From an uncultured SAR116 cluster alpha proteobacterium (lineage in GTDB: Bacteria; Pseudomonadota; Alphaproteobacteria; Puniceispirillales; Puniceispirillaceae), in assembly GCA_902559985.1 (NCBI GenBank), contig CACEJY010000002.1:1-64000 (forward strand): a DNA stretch of 64,000 bases. Direction: 5' to 3'. Under the pieces are notes generated by a model that saw only the letters and a list, made by a program, of their open reading frames with translations, had not been told where the DNA came from and ran no database searches. The translations under genes were made by a program, and so were the position numbers. Below are positions 16,472-25,564 of the stretch, one piece after another. Each line of letters opens with the position of its first letter. The stretch's first letter is position 1.

Positions 16472-19087
16472 ATGCACGATAAACGGGATATTCGGGTGGA
16501 TAAATTCAGGTTATTCCTCTTCGTGCTGTTGAGCATTGCAACCGCTGCTTGGATAGCCCTGTCAATTGACCTACGTAGAATAGTGGATACTGAAATTCAG
16601 GGAGTCCAACGACATATGACGTCGTTTTCTAGCGCGGTTCAACTATTCGATGATGGTCGTAGCGGTGTTTCAGACAACATTCGTTTCGACGATATTCTGC
16701 CCGGACTGAAGAATTTTTGGCACGTGCTTCTGGCGGGCGATTCCAGAAATTCCGTAAGCAAAGCCATAGAATTAGATATCAAATTCAAAAATTTGCAGAA
16801 GATTTATGCTGACCGGGAAGAAGCCATCCTGAAAACCGTAAATGAAAACCCCACTAAAGTTCCCTGTCGAATAAGCGATGGCGGGGTGACATATAAGTGC
16901 CAAGTTAGGTTAAAGGGGGATCTAAGAGATCACTGGAATGCTGAACCACGACTTAGTTTGCGGATAAAGGTGAAAGGCGGCTATATCCATGGCCTAAAGA
17001 ATTTCTCAATCCAAAAACCTCGCGCTCGGCAGTTCCCGTACGACCAGGTGTTTCACGATCTAAACTCAAAGTTGGGAGGTTTGTCGAGTAATCGGCAACA
17101 GTTCGTCAATTTTAGGTTGAACGGACAGCCGATGGGGATAATGAATGTCGAGCCCACCATAAATTCACAATATCTTGAGAGCCTTAAGATCAAGCGCTTT
17201 GGAATATTCAAAATATCCAATGAGGAAAGTTGGGCGTATCACAAAACTGAGAACAGCTATCCTGGTTTCTTTGTTTCTGATCCAACACTAAATTTCGTTC
17301 AAAGAGGAACATCCAGAGATCTTGAAGGATCTGAAAAGATAAGAGAAATCCACTCAATAATCGCAAATTACCTTTATCTAAAGCCCAGCCAGTTATTTGA
17401 CCGACAAAAAATGGTCGAATCTCTGATTTGGGGGCTGGTGTGGGGCAATCTCCATGCGCATGATCACTCCAATTCGCGTTATACCTGGAATGACTACACT
17501 CAGAAACTTGAACCGATTCTAGCGGATCAAGGACGCTGGAAGTCTTTTGATACCAGCAGTATCTATCAACTACCTTTTGGATATCGGGATTTGATTATCG
17601 ACAAGCCAATTAGTCATTACGAGTTGGAAAACGCTTTACAAAAAATACGCCGCGTCATCAGCTTGCAAGATCCCATTGATCTATCAAATTCATTAAAATC
17701 CGCTTATTTCCAGAATGATAGAAGGTTCAGCCATTCACCAATCAAGGAAAACTTGAGGCTTATCGCCACTCGGCAAAGCTGGGTTCTGAACTTCATCAAC
17801 AATTTAGCTAAAGAGCATCGAAGTTATCATGCTGAAAGCGTGACGCTGTCCAAGGCGAATATAGAAGGAATGAGAGACTTCGTTTACGTCCTTCATCACA
17901 CAGACGGCTTGATTAGGATATTTAATCTTATTGATCAGCCCGTGCGCATTTCCAAGGTAACGCTGAATAAGAAAACCTTGAATGTGGATAGGGAAATACC
18001 GGGCTCAAAACCCAAAAGACTTGCGTCAATCGCGGTGCGGTCGAGTTTCCTTGATTTCCAAGATTTCAAAATAAACGTCCACGCCGAGAAATTTGGAGTC
18101 ACCAAGGTTTCATCAAATAAAAATACAATATTCCCGCTGCACATACTTAATTCAGAGCAAAAAGCAAAAACATTATCATCCCTATGCAGTGCCGAAGGAA
18201 CCGGCGAGAAATGTGTTATTTCGGGCGAGGCAAATCTCAGGGTTTCGCAAGTATTTGATCGCCCGGTAAGAATTGAACCAGGCGCAAAGATCACTCTTGG
18301 AGCGGGCGTTGACTTGATCTTCAAGTCCTCTGTTGAGATGTTGGGTCAACCTGGCAAGGAAATATCGTTAAAAGGCAATGGTTCATCGATCATAATCGTG
18401 AATAAGGGGTTTCAGAAATCCACCATCAATCACGTAAATTTTAGTGGTCTATCTGAGCCGGCGTCTCGTTTACGGCGCTACACGGGAGCAATAAATGGTT
18501 ACGGTGGAGAATTCGGTATCAAGGCCGTGTCCATAAATAATTCTCTTGCGGAAGATCAATTGAACCTGGTTCACGCGAAAATAACCATTGATGAGCTGTC
18601 GATTGATGGTGCCAGATCTGACGGCTTTGACTGCGATTTTTGCACCGGCGAAATATTGTCGGCCGACTTTAAAAACTTAGGCGGCGACGGTCTTGACTTA
18701 TCTGGGTCAGAAATCAGTGTAGATCAGATCAGTTTCAGTAACATCGAGGACAAAGCCATTTCAGTCGGTGAAAACTCAGATGTCACGGTAAAGTTTGCTG
18801 ACGTCGCTCGGTCAGGGACGGGAATAGCAGTGAAGGATGCCAGTCGGGCCACCGTGAAATTACTGCAGGTAAGCGCGATCACCCATGATGCGGTGATGAC
18901 TTATGTCAAGAAACCCTTCTATCTGGGTGCCACCACGGTTGATGTTCAGAAATTTACGGGAAAAGACGAAGTTGGTGGTAATGTTTGCATAAGTCAGACG
19001 GGAACGCATGCCCAAGTATTCGCCTCAAACTGTGTTACTACGGATTTGGACGTAGACAGCCTTTATGCTGGTAGAATGAAGAAATGA
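16472..19087 (+). CDS. CotH-kinase-like protein fused to a parallel beta-helix domain
   Basis: 871 aa. An N-terminal membrane anchor (FRLFLFVLLSIATAAWIAL) places the rest outside the membrane. Residues about 130-430 match the CotH fold: RLKGDLRDHW, LKNFSIQKPRARQ, WGNLHAHDHSNSRYTW and LEPILADQG, the last two holding likely catalytic/metal Asp residues. From about 570 on, repeated short strands (DELSIDGARSDGFDCDF, NLGGDGLDLSGSEISVDQIS) indicate a right-handed beta-helix. It follows DUF4956 by 9 bp and overlaps the VTC gene by ATGA. Possibly an exported protein kinase acting on surface structures; target unknown. Confidence 0.82.
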   Translation: MHDKRDIRVDKFRLFLFVLLSIATAAWIALSIDLRRIVDTEIQGVQRHMTSFSSAVQLFDDGRSGVSDNIRFDDILPGLKNFWHVLLAGDSRNSVSKAIELDIKFKNLQKIYADREEAILKTVNENPTKVPCRISDGGVTYKCQVRLKGDLRDHWNAEPRLSLRIKVKGGYIHGLKNFSIQKPRARQFPYDQVFHDLNSKLGGLSSNRQQFVNFRLNGQPMGIMNVEPTINSQYLESLKIKRFGIFKISNEESWAYHKTENSYPGFFVSDPTLNFVQRGTSRDLEGSEKIREIHSIIANYLYLKPSQLFDRQKMVESLIWGLVWGNLHAHDHSNSRYTWNDYTQKLEPILADQGRWKSFDTSSIYQLPFGYRDLIIDKPISHYELENALQKIRRVISLQDPIDLSNSLKSAYFQNDRRFSHSPIKENLRLIATRQSWVLNFINNLAKEHRSYHAESVTLSKANIEGMRDFVYVLHHTDGLIRIFNLIDQPVRISKVTLNKKTLNVDREIPGSKPKRLASIAVRSSFLDFQDFKINVHAEKFGVTKVSSNKNTIFPLHILNSEQKAKTLSSLCSAEGTGEKCVISGEANLRVSQVFDRPVRIEPGAKITLGAGVDLIFKSSVEMLGQPGKEISLKGNGSSIIIVNKGFQKSTINHVNFSGLSEPASRLRRYTGAINGYGGEFGIKAVSINNSLAEDQLNLVHAKITIDELSIDGARSDGFDCDFCTGEILSADFKNLGGDGLDLSGSEISVDQISFSNIEDKAISVGENSDVTVKFADVARSGTGIAVKDASRATVKLLQVSAITHDAVMTYVKKPFYLGATTVDVQKFTGKDEVGGNVCISQTGTHAQVFASNCVTTDLDVDSLYAGRMKK

Positions 19088-19797
19088 ATGAAAGTCTACC
19101 TGGCTCACTTAGGCGAGAAGTGAAGTATAAAATATTCATGAGAGATGGCAGCGCTTTCTACTCTTGGCTTCTGCGATCACCGTTCAAGACAGGATATAAA
19201 CCGCGCTATAATGCTTCGCTGTATTTTGACACTACAGATCTGCAATTTGCTTTCAGTAACATAAGCGGCGAAGCAAATCGGTTAAAAATCAGAGCTAGAT
19301 GGTATTCCGATGTAACCGAAGATCCAATGTTAACATTCGGTGAAAAAGGCCAGAAATTCACCATAGAAATTAAACGTAAATTCAACAATGCAAGTGACAA
19401 GGTTATTCTCGACGAGATTATCTTCGATAGCCGCGACAGTATTGATGTGAGAATTTCACAAATCAAAGAACGTATAAATTGTTCACTGCGAACCAAAAAG
19501 GCATTTCATTCATTGCAGATAAATGACGTGTTATTCGTTTTTTATAAGAGGAGCTACTACGAACATGTTTTGAGCAGAAATATCAGGATGACCGTGGACA
19601 AGGAAATATCCTGTACCCGGAGTGTGGGATCCCTGAAGCCCATGCTGATCTCGAAAGACTATGAAGTTGTCGAATTGAAGTACTTTCACGAGAATTCAGA
19701 AATTATTGAAAATCTGATGAGATCATTTCGACCTCGAATTGTGAGATTTTCAAAATATATCGCTTGTTTGTCCAGTTATGTCCGAATTCCATATTAG
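19084..19797 (+). CDS. VTC-domain (polyphosphate polymerase-like) protein
   Basis: 237 aa. The triphosphate-tunnel signature is spread along the chain: REVKYK at the start, RLKIRARWY, FTIEIKRKF and VVELKYF near the end, all charged strands that line the tunnel in VTC4-like polymerases. No SPX domain. Third gene of the DUF4956-CotH operon; the start overlaps the CotH stop (ATGA). Cytosolic; may make polyphosphate from ATP or bind a triphosphate for the partner proteins. Confidence 0.82.
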   Translation: MNESLPGSLRREVKYKIFMRDGSAFYSWLLRSPFKTGYKPRYNASLYFDTTDLQFAFSNISGEANRLKIRARWYSDVTEDPMLTFGEKGQKFTIEIKRKFNNASDKVILDEIIFDSRDSIDVRISQIKERINCSLRTKKAFHSLQINDVLFVFYKRSYYEHVLSRNIRMTVDKEISCTRSVGSLKPMLISKDYEVVELKYFHENSEIIENLMRSFRPRIVRFSKYIACLSSYVRIPY

Positions 19798-19855
19798 CAT
19801 ACCACACTATTCTGATGAGGCTTTGCATAAAAAACAATGGCATGGAAGCATTCTC

Positions 19856-19945
19856 TGCCATTTGGTTAAAGTCTGTGTGACTTAGGTGTCACAGGCGTGT
19901 GACCAAAGTTGATCACGTGGGCCCCATGCTCAAGGGAAAGACACC
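19856..19945. repeat. 90-bp imperfect direct repeat, copy 2
   Basis: 81 of 90 bases identical to 9164-9253, same orientation, no gaps. It lies 59 bp after the VTC stop, so it closes the right side of the island. Flanking sequence outside the 90 bp does not match. Confidence 0.85.
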
Positions 19946-20041
19946 ACCAACGATAACCTTTTCGACATCGGTAAAGGTAACTCTCCTAGCTCATTTCCCC
20001 AATGCGGTGAGGTTTTTGAAAATCCCGCACTAATTCTTAGG

Positions 20042-21271
20042 TCAAGCGCTCAGTTTTTTACTAGGCACTGCATTTTTAAACGCTGCTAATTCATTTTGTT
20101 TAACCCAACTATATTCGGTGTATATTTTTGGTAAAATGTCACAGATGCGCTCAATTCCATCATAACCTAGACTTGAAGCATCTACAGTTAGATAGCGCAT
20201 ACTATCGTTACCCTGCGGTCCGAGAGGCGCATTGTATTTTTGATAAGTTTTCGACAGCAAATGCTCGTGATTCAAGCCTATTTTTTTTGCGTACGCTATT
20301 AAACGAGCTTTCTCCGACTCAAAAATAAATTGACTCCGAATGCCATTAAGATCGGTGATACAACTCTCGAAAAATTGTTCTGATGTGAGTTTAAAATCAA
20401 GGCCAAGCTTGTCAAACAATACCTTAAAATCATACGCTACGTAGGGCACCGAAAGTTGAGTGTTTTTAAGAGCTTTATCAAATACGGGCATCAAATCTAT
20501 ACATTCTTCGAACTGTGACTTACCGCTTGATTTCAATTGGGTGCCAGTTAATGCAGCAGTGTTTGAGTAACCAGACGCCCCTATGACGGTTAAAGGAAAA
20601 CTATACTTCATATATCCATCTAATAACGTTGCATTTAAAATACCGCTTGCATAGTCTACTGACTCACCAATGAAGTACTCTCCATACTTATCGCGGCCCT
20701 GTCTAATAATCTCGGCGTTTACTAATCCATGATAAACTGAAGGACCAATTGAAGGCCATCGTTTCGCACCTTCCCATGATGATGACCTATGAAGAACATT
20801 GCTTGAATTGTAGTAGTTCAATGTTCCAACGTTGAGTGGCAACTTCAAACGTCCTTTATCAAAGCCGGGAAAGCATGGCCATTTGTAATAAAAAACAGGC
20901 CAGCGGAAAGCTAAAAATTTAAAATTTGAAGTTAAGTGGTCAAATGCATCGAAAGTAATCTGCGTGCAACCATCATCATCCCCAATGAACATCACCCATT
21001 CACCAGAAATTAAATCCAGAGCTCTTTCCCAGTTGTCGGCCATTGACAGACATTTGCTTTCAGACTGAACTAGGGTCACCTTTGTATCAAATGTATCAAA
21101 GCCATTCGCTTTGATTAGTTTTGGAAGCAGTTTTGTGTTAGCAGAATTGTCTAAAACAATAACTTCAATATCTTGTCGTTGTGCCAGCATGATGCTTTTT
21201 ATTGCACTAATACAATAAGTCTGCCGGTTGCGTGATGGGATGACTACAGTATATTTGATCTCTTCGTTCAT
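20042..21271 (-). CDS. glycosyltransferase family 2
   Basis: 409 aa from the ATG at 21271 (the track ORF starts at an upstream TTG). The N-terminal GT-A domain is clear: YTVVIPSRNR...CISAIKSI, VIVLDNSANT, and WVMFIGDDDG as the metal-binding DxD equivalent. The C-terminal third is not recognised. It stands alone on the minus strand at the start of the polysaccharide region. Confidence 0.88.
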   Translation of the reverse strand: MNEEIKYTVVIPSRNRQTYCISAIKSIMLAQRQDIEVIVLDNSANTKLLPKLIKANGFDTFDTKVTLVQSESKCLSMADNWERALDLISGEWVMFIGDDDGCTQITFDAFDHLTSNFKFLAFRWPVFYYKWPCFPGFDKGRLKLPLNVGTLNYYNSSNVLHRSSSWEGAKRWPSIGPSVYHGLVNAEIIRQGRDKYGEYFIGESVDYASGILNATLLDGYMKYSFPLTVIGASGYSNTAALTGTQLKSSGKSQFEECIDLMPVFDKALKNTQLSVPYVAYDFKVLFDKLGLDFKLTSEQFFESCITDLNGIRSQFIFESEKARLIAYAKKIGLNHEHLLSKTYQKYNAPLGPQGNDSMRYLTVDASSLGYDGIERICDILPKIYTEYSWVKQNELAAFKNAVPSKKLSA

Positions 21272-21536
21272 TTCAGTGCGAAGCCTCAATTATAAAACAA
21301 AAAAGACGGCTGTAAGTTAAATTGAGATGGTATTTTGCATTGCGCCCATGAGAAGTGCTTACAGCCAAAAATGCGATAAAGATCACGCAATATCGATGCC
21401 AAAAGCAATAGACACAGAATACGTAATGTTTTTAGCTTTGTTTGAGAGTTCGGTTAACCAAAATGGATTTTTCAACAATTGACTATTTTATCACACCAAT
21501 ATTTGAGTTCGATTTGAATTGGGAATGCTAATTAAG

Positions 21537-22865
21537 ATGAAAAAACACATTGCGATAATTGGTGCTTCTGTTGGAGGGCTTGTCGCTGCAGGCGTATTGA
21601 GGTCAAAAGGATTTGATGTGACCTTGCTTGAAAAAGGTGAGGCAATCGGAGGGCTTTACGGGAAAGTGGAAACTCCCTTTGGCAAACAAGAACTGGGTAT
21701 GCACGTATTATATCTCTCAGAACAACATTACGGATATTTGTCTGCAATCTTTGGTCCCGAATCTCTTCATATTTGGAAAGGATACAAGGTCGACCTGGGT
21801 GGTGCTTTTAATTTTGGAAAGGTTTTTTTAAACAGTATTTATCCAGATTTAAGAAGCCACCCCGATCACAGGAAAATTTTTTCGGAGATAGTAAAGAGTA
21901 ATTCTGATGGTTGTAACTCCGTTAACGCTATGGAGACGGTAACCGCGAGGTTTGGTACCGTTGCGGGAAAACAGGTTTTTGTGCCAATTTTAGAGAAATT
22001 ATGGAAAATAGAAGCTTCTCAATTGAGCGCTGGCGCGATTCATTGCTTTTACGACTTAAGGCGTGCTGTTGTCTGCAATGAACAGCAGGCCGAATCTTTA
22101 AAAAATGATTTATGGTTAGACCGGGTGATAGCTAATCCAGATCAAACCAAACCCTCTGGAGTGGTTTTCAATGGTAGAATGGCTGCACGGTTCAGGAATG
22201 ATTGCGGCGACCTCTTTGAAAAAGTTATGTGTTGGCTTCATCAACAGAACATTAAAATTTGTTTCAATAGTTCAGTTACGATCAAAGCCAACCAATTAAA
22301 CTATAATGATATTCCAATATTCGAACAGTTTGATGCTTGTATCGTTGCCTCACCTCTAGCCGCAATTATCCCTGACTCAAAAGCTTCGATGGATTCACTT
22401 GATTTGAGCATCTACTATTTTAAATTATCAAACAGTATTGTTGATCACTTGCCCGTATACTACGTGCTTTGCCATGATCCCAATACGATGTCTTCACGTA
22501 TTGTTAATTATGATGCGTATAATCTTCACGACTTAACAAAGTGTTCCCGGGTAATCGCTGTTGAAGTTATGCATGAAGTTGGGCATGCTCCATCGAAACA
22601 ACGTATTGAGTCTGAGTTGAAAAGAATTCTGCCATTTGCCTCAGTGGTTGAATCATACAAATTGCCGAACAGTTTGCGGGTTCCGGTGCCCTCTGTGAGG
22701 AACGCAGCATTTCTTGATAAGAACACAAATTTATTAACCTCGAATAGCCCCAAGACGCCCACCTTCTTTACTGGCATGAGAACTGACAAAGGGGTGTTTT
22801 TCTCACATCACACCATAGGATTAGCATATGACTCAGCGATGGAATGTGCAGCAAGATTATCTTGA
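21537..22865 (+). CDS. FAD-dependent amine-oxidase/UDP-galactopyranose-mutase-like oxidoreductase
   Basis: About 442 aa; ATGs at 21525 and 21537 are both possible. The N-terminus binds FAD (IAIIGASVGGLVAAGVLRSKG, then EKGEAIGGLYG), and the C-terminus has a second flavin-contact segment (PKTPTFFTGMRTDKGV). It belongs to the NAD(P)-binding Rossmann flavoprotein group that includes protoporphyrinogen oxidase and UGM. It overlaps the following methyltransferase by 38 bp, so a sugar- or lipid-modifying role is likely but unproven. Confidence 0.78.
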   Translation: MKKHIAIIGASVGGLVAAGVLRSKGFDVTLLEKGEAIGGLYGKVETPFGKQELGMHVLYLSEQHYGYLSAIFGPESLHIWKGYKVDLGGAFNFGKVFLNSIYPDLRSHPDHRKIFSEIVKSNSDGCNSVNAMETVTARFGTVAGKQVFVPILEKLWKIEASQLSAGAIHCFYDLRRAVVCNEQQAESLKNDLWLDRVIANPDQTKPSGVVFNGRMAARFRNDCGDLFEKVMCWLHQQNIKICFNSSVTIKANQLNYNDIPIFEQFDACIVASPLAAIIPDSKASMDSLDLSIYYFKLSNSIVDHLPVYYVLCHDPNTMSSRIVNYDAYNLHDLTKCSRVIAVEVMHEVGHAPSKQRIESELKRILPFASVVESYKLPNSLRVPVPSVRNAAFLDKNTNLLTSNSPKTPTFFTGMRTDKGVFFSHHTIGLAYDSAMECAARLS

Positions 22866-23970
22866 AATTACTGAAATGCCTTTTTACTGGAGACTGTCCG
22901 ATACCACAGAACAATCTCGAATACCTGCGCGGATGCCGATTACTGTCACTTGCAGGGAAGAGTATGATTATCTTGAATTTTGTCCAACAGACTCTGACTG
23001 GTGTGCGCTCAATGATGCCTACAGGCAAAACGCAAACATAGGCTTTGTGAATCCTGAGTCAGGGCAAATCGAGACCTACGGTTCAAGCGTCAACCAATTT
23101 TTTCTTGATGTTGTCGTGGCTTACTCTCCTGAAAAAATATATGAGATTGGATGTGGAGCGGGATTTAGTATTGAGTTTTTAAAGGGACACGGTTTTAACG
23201 TGACTGGAATAGACCCCTCTGAATATTCCCTCAAATGGAGCAAAAAGCTTGGATTTGACTTGTTAAACGAATTTTTTGATGAGCAAAGCTTAACTGGCAA
23301 AGCTGATTTTATTTATTGTAATGACGTTTTTGAACATGTGCCAAAAGTGGATCAATTTTCTAAGGCGGTATATGCAGCATTAAAGCACGGTGGTGTTTTT
23401 TGCTTTGCAACAACTAATTCGACTCAGTCAATCCGAGTTGGGGATATTTCAATGCTCGAACATCAACACGTCAATATGTTCACAGAGCGTTCCATTCATC
23501 TTTTACTTTTGAATGCCGGTTTTAGAGATATAAAGGTGATACCAGGTTCATATGGGAATACATTCCATGTTGTTGCATTAAAAAATGAAACAATGAAACA
23601 AACATACGAGAATTCCAAATCGATGGAATGTGAAGGCTTTTTTGAGAAAGCTCATCAGAAACTGATTGCTTTTGGAAGCTTTTACGAAAAGATAGGTAGT
23701 TCTTGTAGTTACTATGTTCCGTTGCGATGTATCCCGTATCTTGCTAGCGTAGGGTGTTTTGGGGAGTGTGATCTATACGACTCTAACTTATCCTGGCGGG
23801 GAAAGTACATTGACGGGTATACTCGACCTATCAAATCTCTTCCTGATCTAAAAAGTGAGGTCAAAAGTAGGTTTTTTATCGGCTCACTAACATTCCATGA
23901 TGAAATCAAGAAATCTCTAAAAACGCAGGGCATTGGGGATGAACGCATATATTCAATATCAAGCATTTAG
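22828..23970 (+). CDS. class I SAM-dependent methyltransferase
   Basis: 380 aa. Motif I is YEIGCGAGFSIEFLKGHG, followed by VTGIDPSE and the post-motif FIYCNDVFEHVPKVDQF, typical of the type-11/12 methyltransferase fold. N-terminal (about 100 aa) and C-terminal (about 120 aa) extensions are not recognised. Overlaps the flavoprotein gene. Substrate unknown, probably a glycan. Confidence 0.85.
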   Translation: MTQRWNVQQDYLEITEMPFYWRLSDTTEQSRIPARMPITVTCREEYDYLEFCPTDSDWCALNDAYRQNANIGFVNPESGQIETYGSSVNQFFLDVVVAYSPEKIYEIGCGAGFSIEFLKGHGFNVTGIDPSEYSLKWSKKLGFDLLNEFFDEQSLTGKADFIYCNDVFEHVPKVDQFSKAVYAALKHGGVFCFATTNSTQSIRVGDISMLEHQHVNMFTERSIHLLLLNAGFRDIKVIPGSYGNTFHVVALKNETMKQTYENSKSMECEGFFEKAHQKLIAFGSFYEKIGSSCSYYVPLRCIPYLASVGCFGECDLYDSNLSWRGKYIDGYTRPIKSLPDLKSEVKSRFFIGSLTFHDEIKKSLKTQGIGDERIYSISSI

Positions 23971-24000
23971 AAAATTTAATGAAAAAAATTTAAAACTAAA

Positions 24001-24705
24001 ATGAAAGTAGTTATCTCTCAATCAATGTACTTTCCTTGGGTTGGGCTTCTAGAGCAAGTGAAGCTGGCTGATGTTTTTATCCACTATGATGATGTGCAAT
24101 ACACGCGAGGCTTTTATAATCGTGTACAAATAAAAACTTCCAATGGAATTAGATGGCTGACTGTACCACTACTCAATTACCATCGCGGACAAAACATCGA
24201 TCAAGTGCTTATTGATAACAAAAAAAACTGGCGTCAGCAGCACCGGGAAATCCTTCGTCAATCTTACTTCTTGGCACCATATCGTGAGGATATGCTCGCT
24301 TTGGTAGATGATGTTTTTTCGAGGGAGTTGCATACCGTTGCAGATGTTTCCCGTGGGTCACTTTTGTCTTTATCAGAATATTTTAACCTGTCTTCCGATA
24401 CTATTTTTAGGGATTCGAAAGAATTGGGTATTTCGGGGGCTCGCAGTCAACGTCTGCTGGATATATGTATTTCATTAAATTGTGATGCCTATGTAACGGG
24501 ACATGGCGCGATAAACTACCTAGATCATAAACTTTTTGAGATGTCTCAAATAAATGTTGAGTACATGAAGTATAAGAGAACCTCATACCCTCAATTGCAT
24601 GGAGAGTTCACACCATATGTCACCGCCCTTGATTTGGTCGCAAACTGTGGTAAGGGGGGCGCGCGAAAGATACATTCCAACTCGGTTAATTGGAAAGAAT
24701 TTTAA
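24001..24705 (+). CDS. WbqC-like family protein
   Basis: 234 aa. Starts KVVISQSMYFPWVGLLEQV with FIHYDDVQYTRGFYNRVQIK, the WbqC (PF08889-type) signature. Members lie in O-antigen clusters and are thought to act in acylating or modifying amino sugars, but the reaction is not established. One base separates it from the next gene. Confidence 0.88.
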   Translation: MKVVISQSMYFPWVGLLEQVKLADVFIHYDDVQYTRGFYNRVQIKTSNGIRWLTVPLLNYHRGQNIDQVLIDNKKNWRQQHREILRQSYFLAPYREDMLALVDDVFSRELHTVADVSRGSLLSLSEYFNLSSDTIFRDSKELGISGARSQRLLDICISLNCDAYVTGHGAINYLDHKLFEMSQINVEYMKYKRTSYPQLHGEFTPYVTALDLVANCGKGGARKIHSNSVNWKEF

Positions 24706-24706
24706 A

Positions 24707-25483
24707 ATGGACCCTATTGATTTATTCAAGAAAGACGTCAAGGCTAATATTAACGGACTAGCTAAAGACAGAGACTTGCAAGGGTTGTCTAACATTTGGC
24801 TGAGAGAAATTGTTGGTCATAAATACACTTATAATTTTGAATGTATGGGCCGCCCTATTATTCAAGTGCCTCAAGATATGGTTGCCATGCAGGAGTTAAT
24901 TTGGCAAACAAAACCGGACCTCATAATTGAAACTGGAATCGCCCATGGCGGCTCGCTTATTATGAGTGCCTCGATGCTGTCACTTTTGGATTACAGTGAG
25001 GCAATTCAGCAGCGCACCATGTTAGATCCAGCTTCGCCAAAGCGTCGGGTTTTAGGTCTTGACATTGATATTCGTGATCACAATCGATTAGCGATTGAAG
25101 CGCATCCAATGTCAAATCGCATCGACATGATTCAGGGGTCCTCAGTTGCCCCCGATGTTATCAGAAAAGTGCATAAGATTGCCAAACATTATGCTCGTGT
25201 ACTAGTATGTCTTGACTCTAATCACACCCATGATCATGTGCTTGCAGAGCTTGAGGCTTACGCTCCTCTCGTGAGCCGGGGTAGCTATTGCGTTGTGTTT
25301 GATACAATTGTCGAAGACATGCCTACCGAACTGTTCTCCAATCGTCCTTGGGGGCCAGGCAACAGTCCAAAGACCGCTGTTTGGAAATTTTTAGAGACCC
25401 ACCCAGAGTTTGAGGTTGATAAACAGATAGATCACAAGCTGCTGATAAGTGTTGCGCCGAATGGTTATCTCAAAAGGGTTTAA
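24707..25483 (+). CDS. cephalosporin hydroxylase (CmcI)-like methyltransferase
   Basis: The true start is the ATG at 24707 (258 aa), one base after the WbqC stop; the longer track ORF overlaps it. Motifs DLIIETGIAHGGSLI, VLGLDIDIRDHNR and LVCLDSNHTHDHV match CmcI/rhamnosyl O-methyltransferase proteins, which bind SAM and a metal. In glycan loci such proteins methylate sugars. Confidence 0.88.
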   Translation: MDPIDLFKKDVKANINGLAKDRDLQGLSNIWLREIVGHKYTYNFECMGRPIIQVPQDMVAMQELIWQTKPDLIIETGIAHGGSLIMSASMLSLLDYSEAIQQRTMLDPASPKRRVLGLDIDIRDHNRLAIEAHPMSNRIDMIQGSSVAPDVIRKVHKIAKHYARVLVCLDSNHTHDHVLAELEAYAPLVSRGSYCVVFDTIVEDMPTELFSNRPWGPGNSPKTAVWKFLETHPEFEVDKQIDHKLLISVAPNGYLKRV

Positions 25484-25564
25484 GTGAGGCTTCCAGCATT
25501 GCTTGGGCGATAAGGTTTAGGCCGACTAATCACTTTACTTTGCTGGAGAAAACTAGATTCTAGG

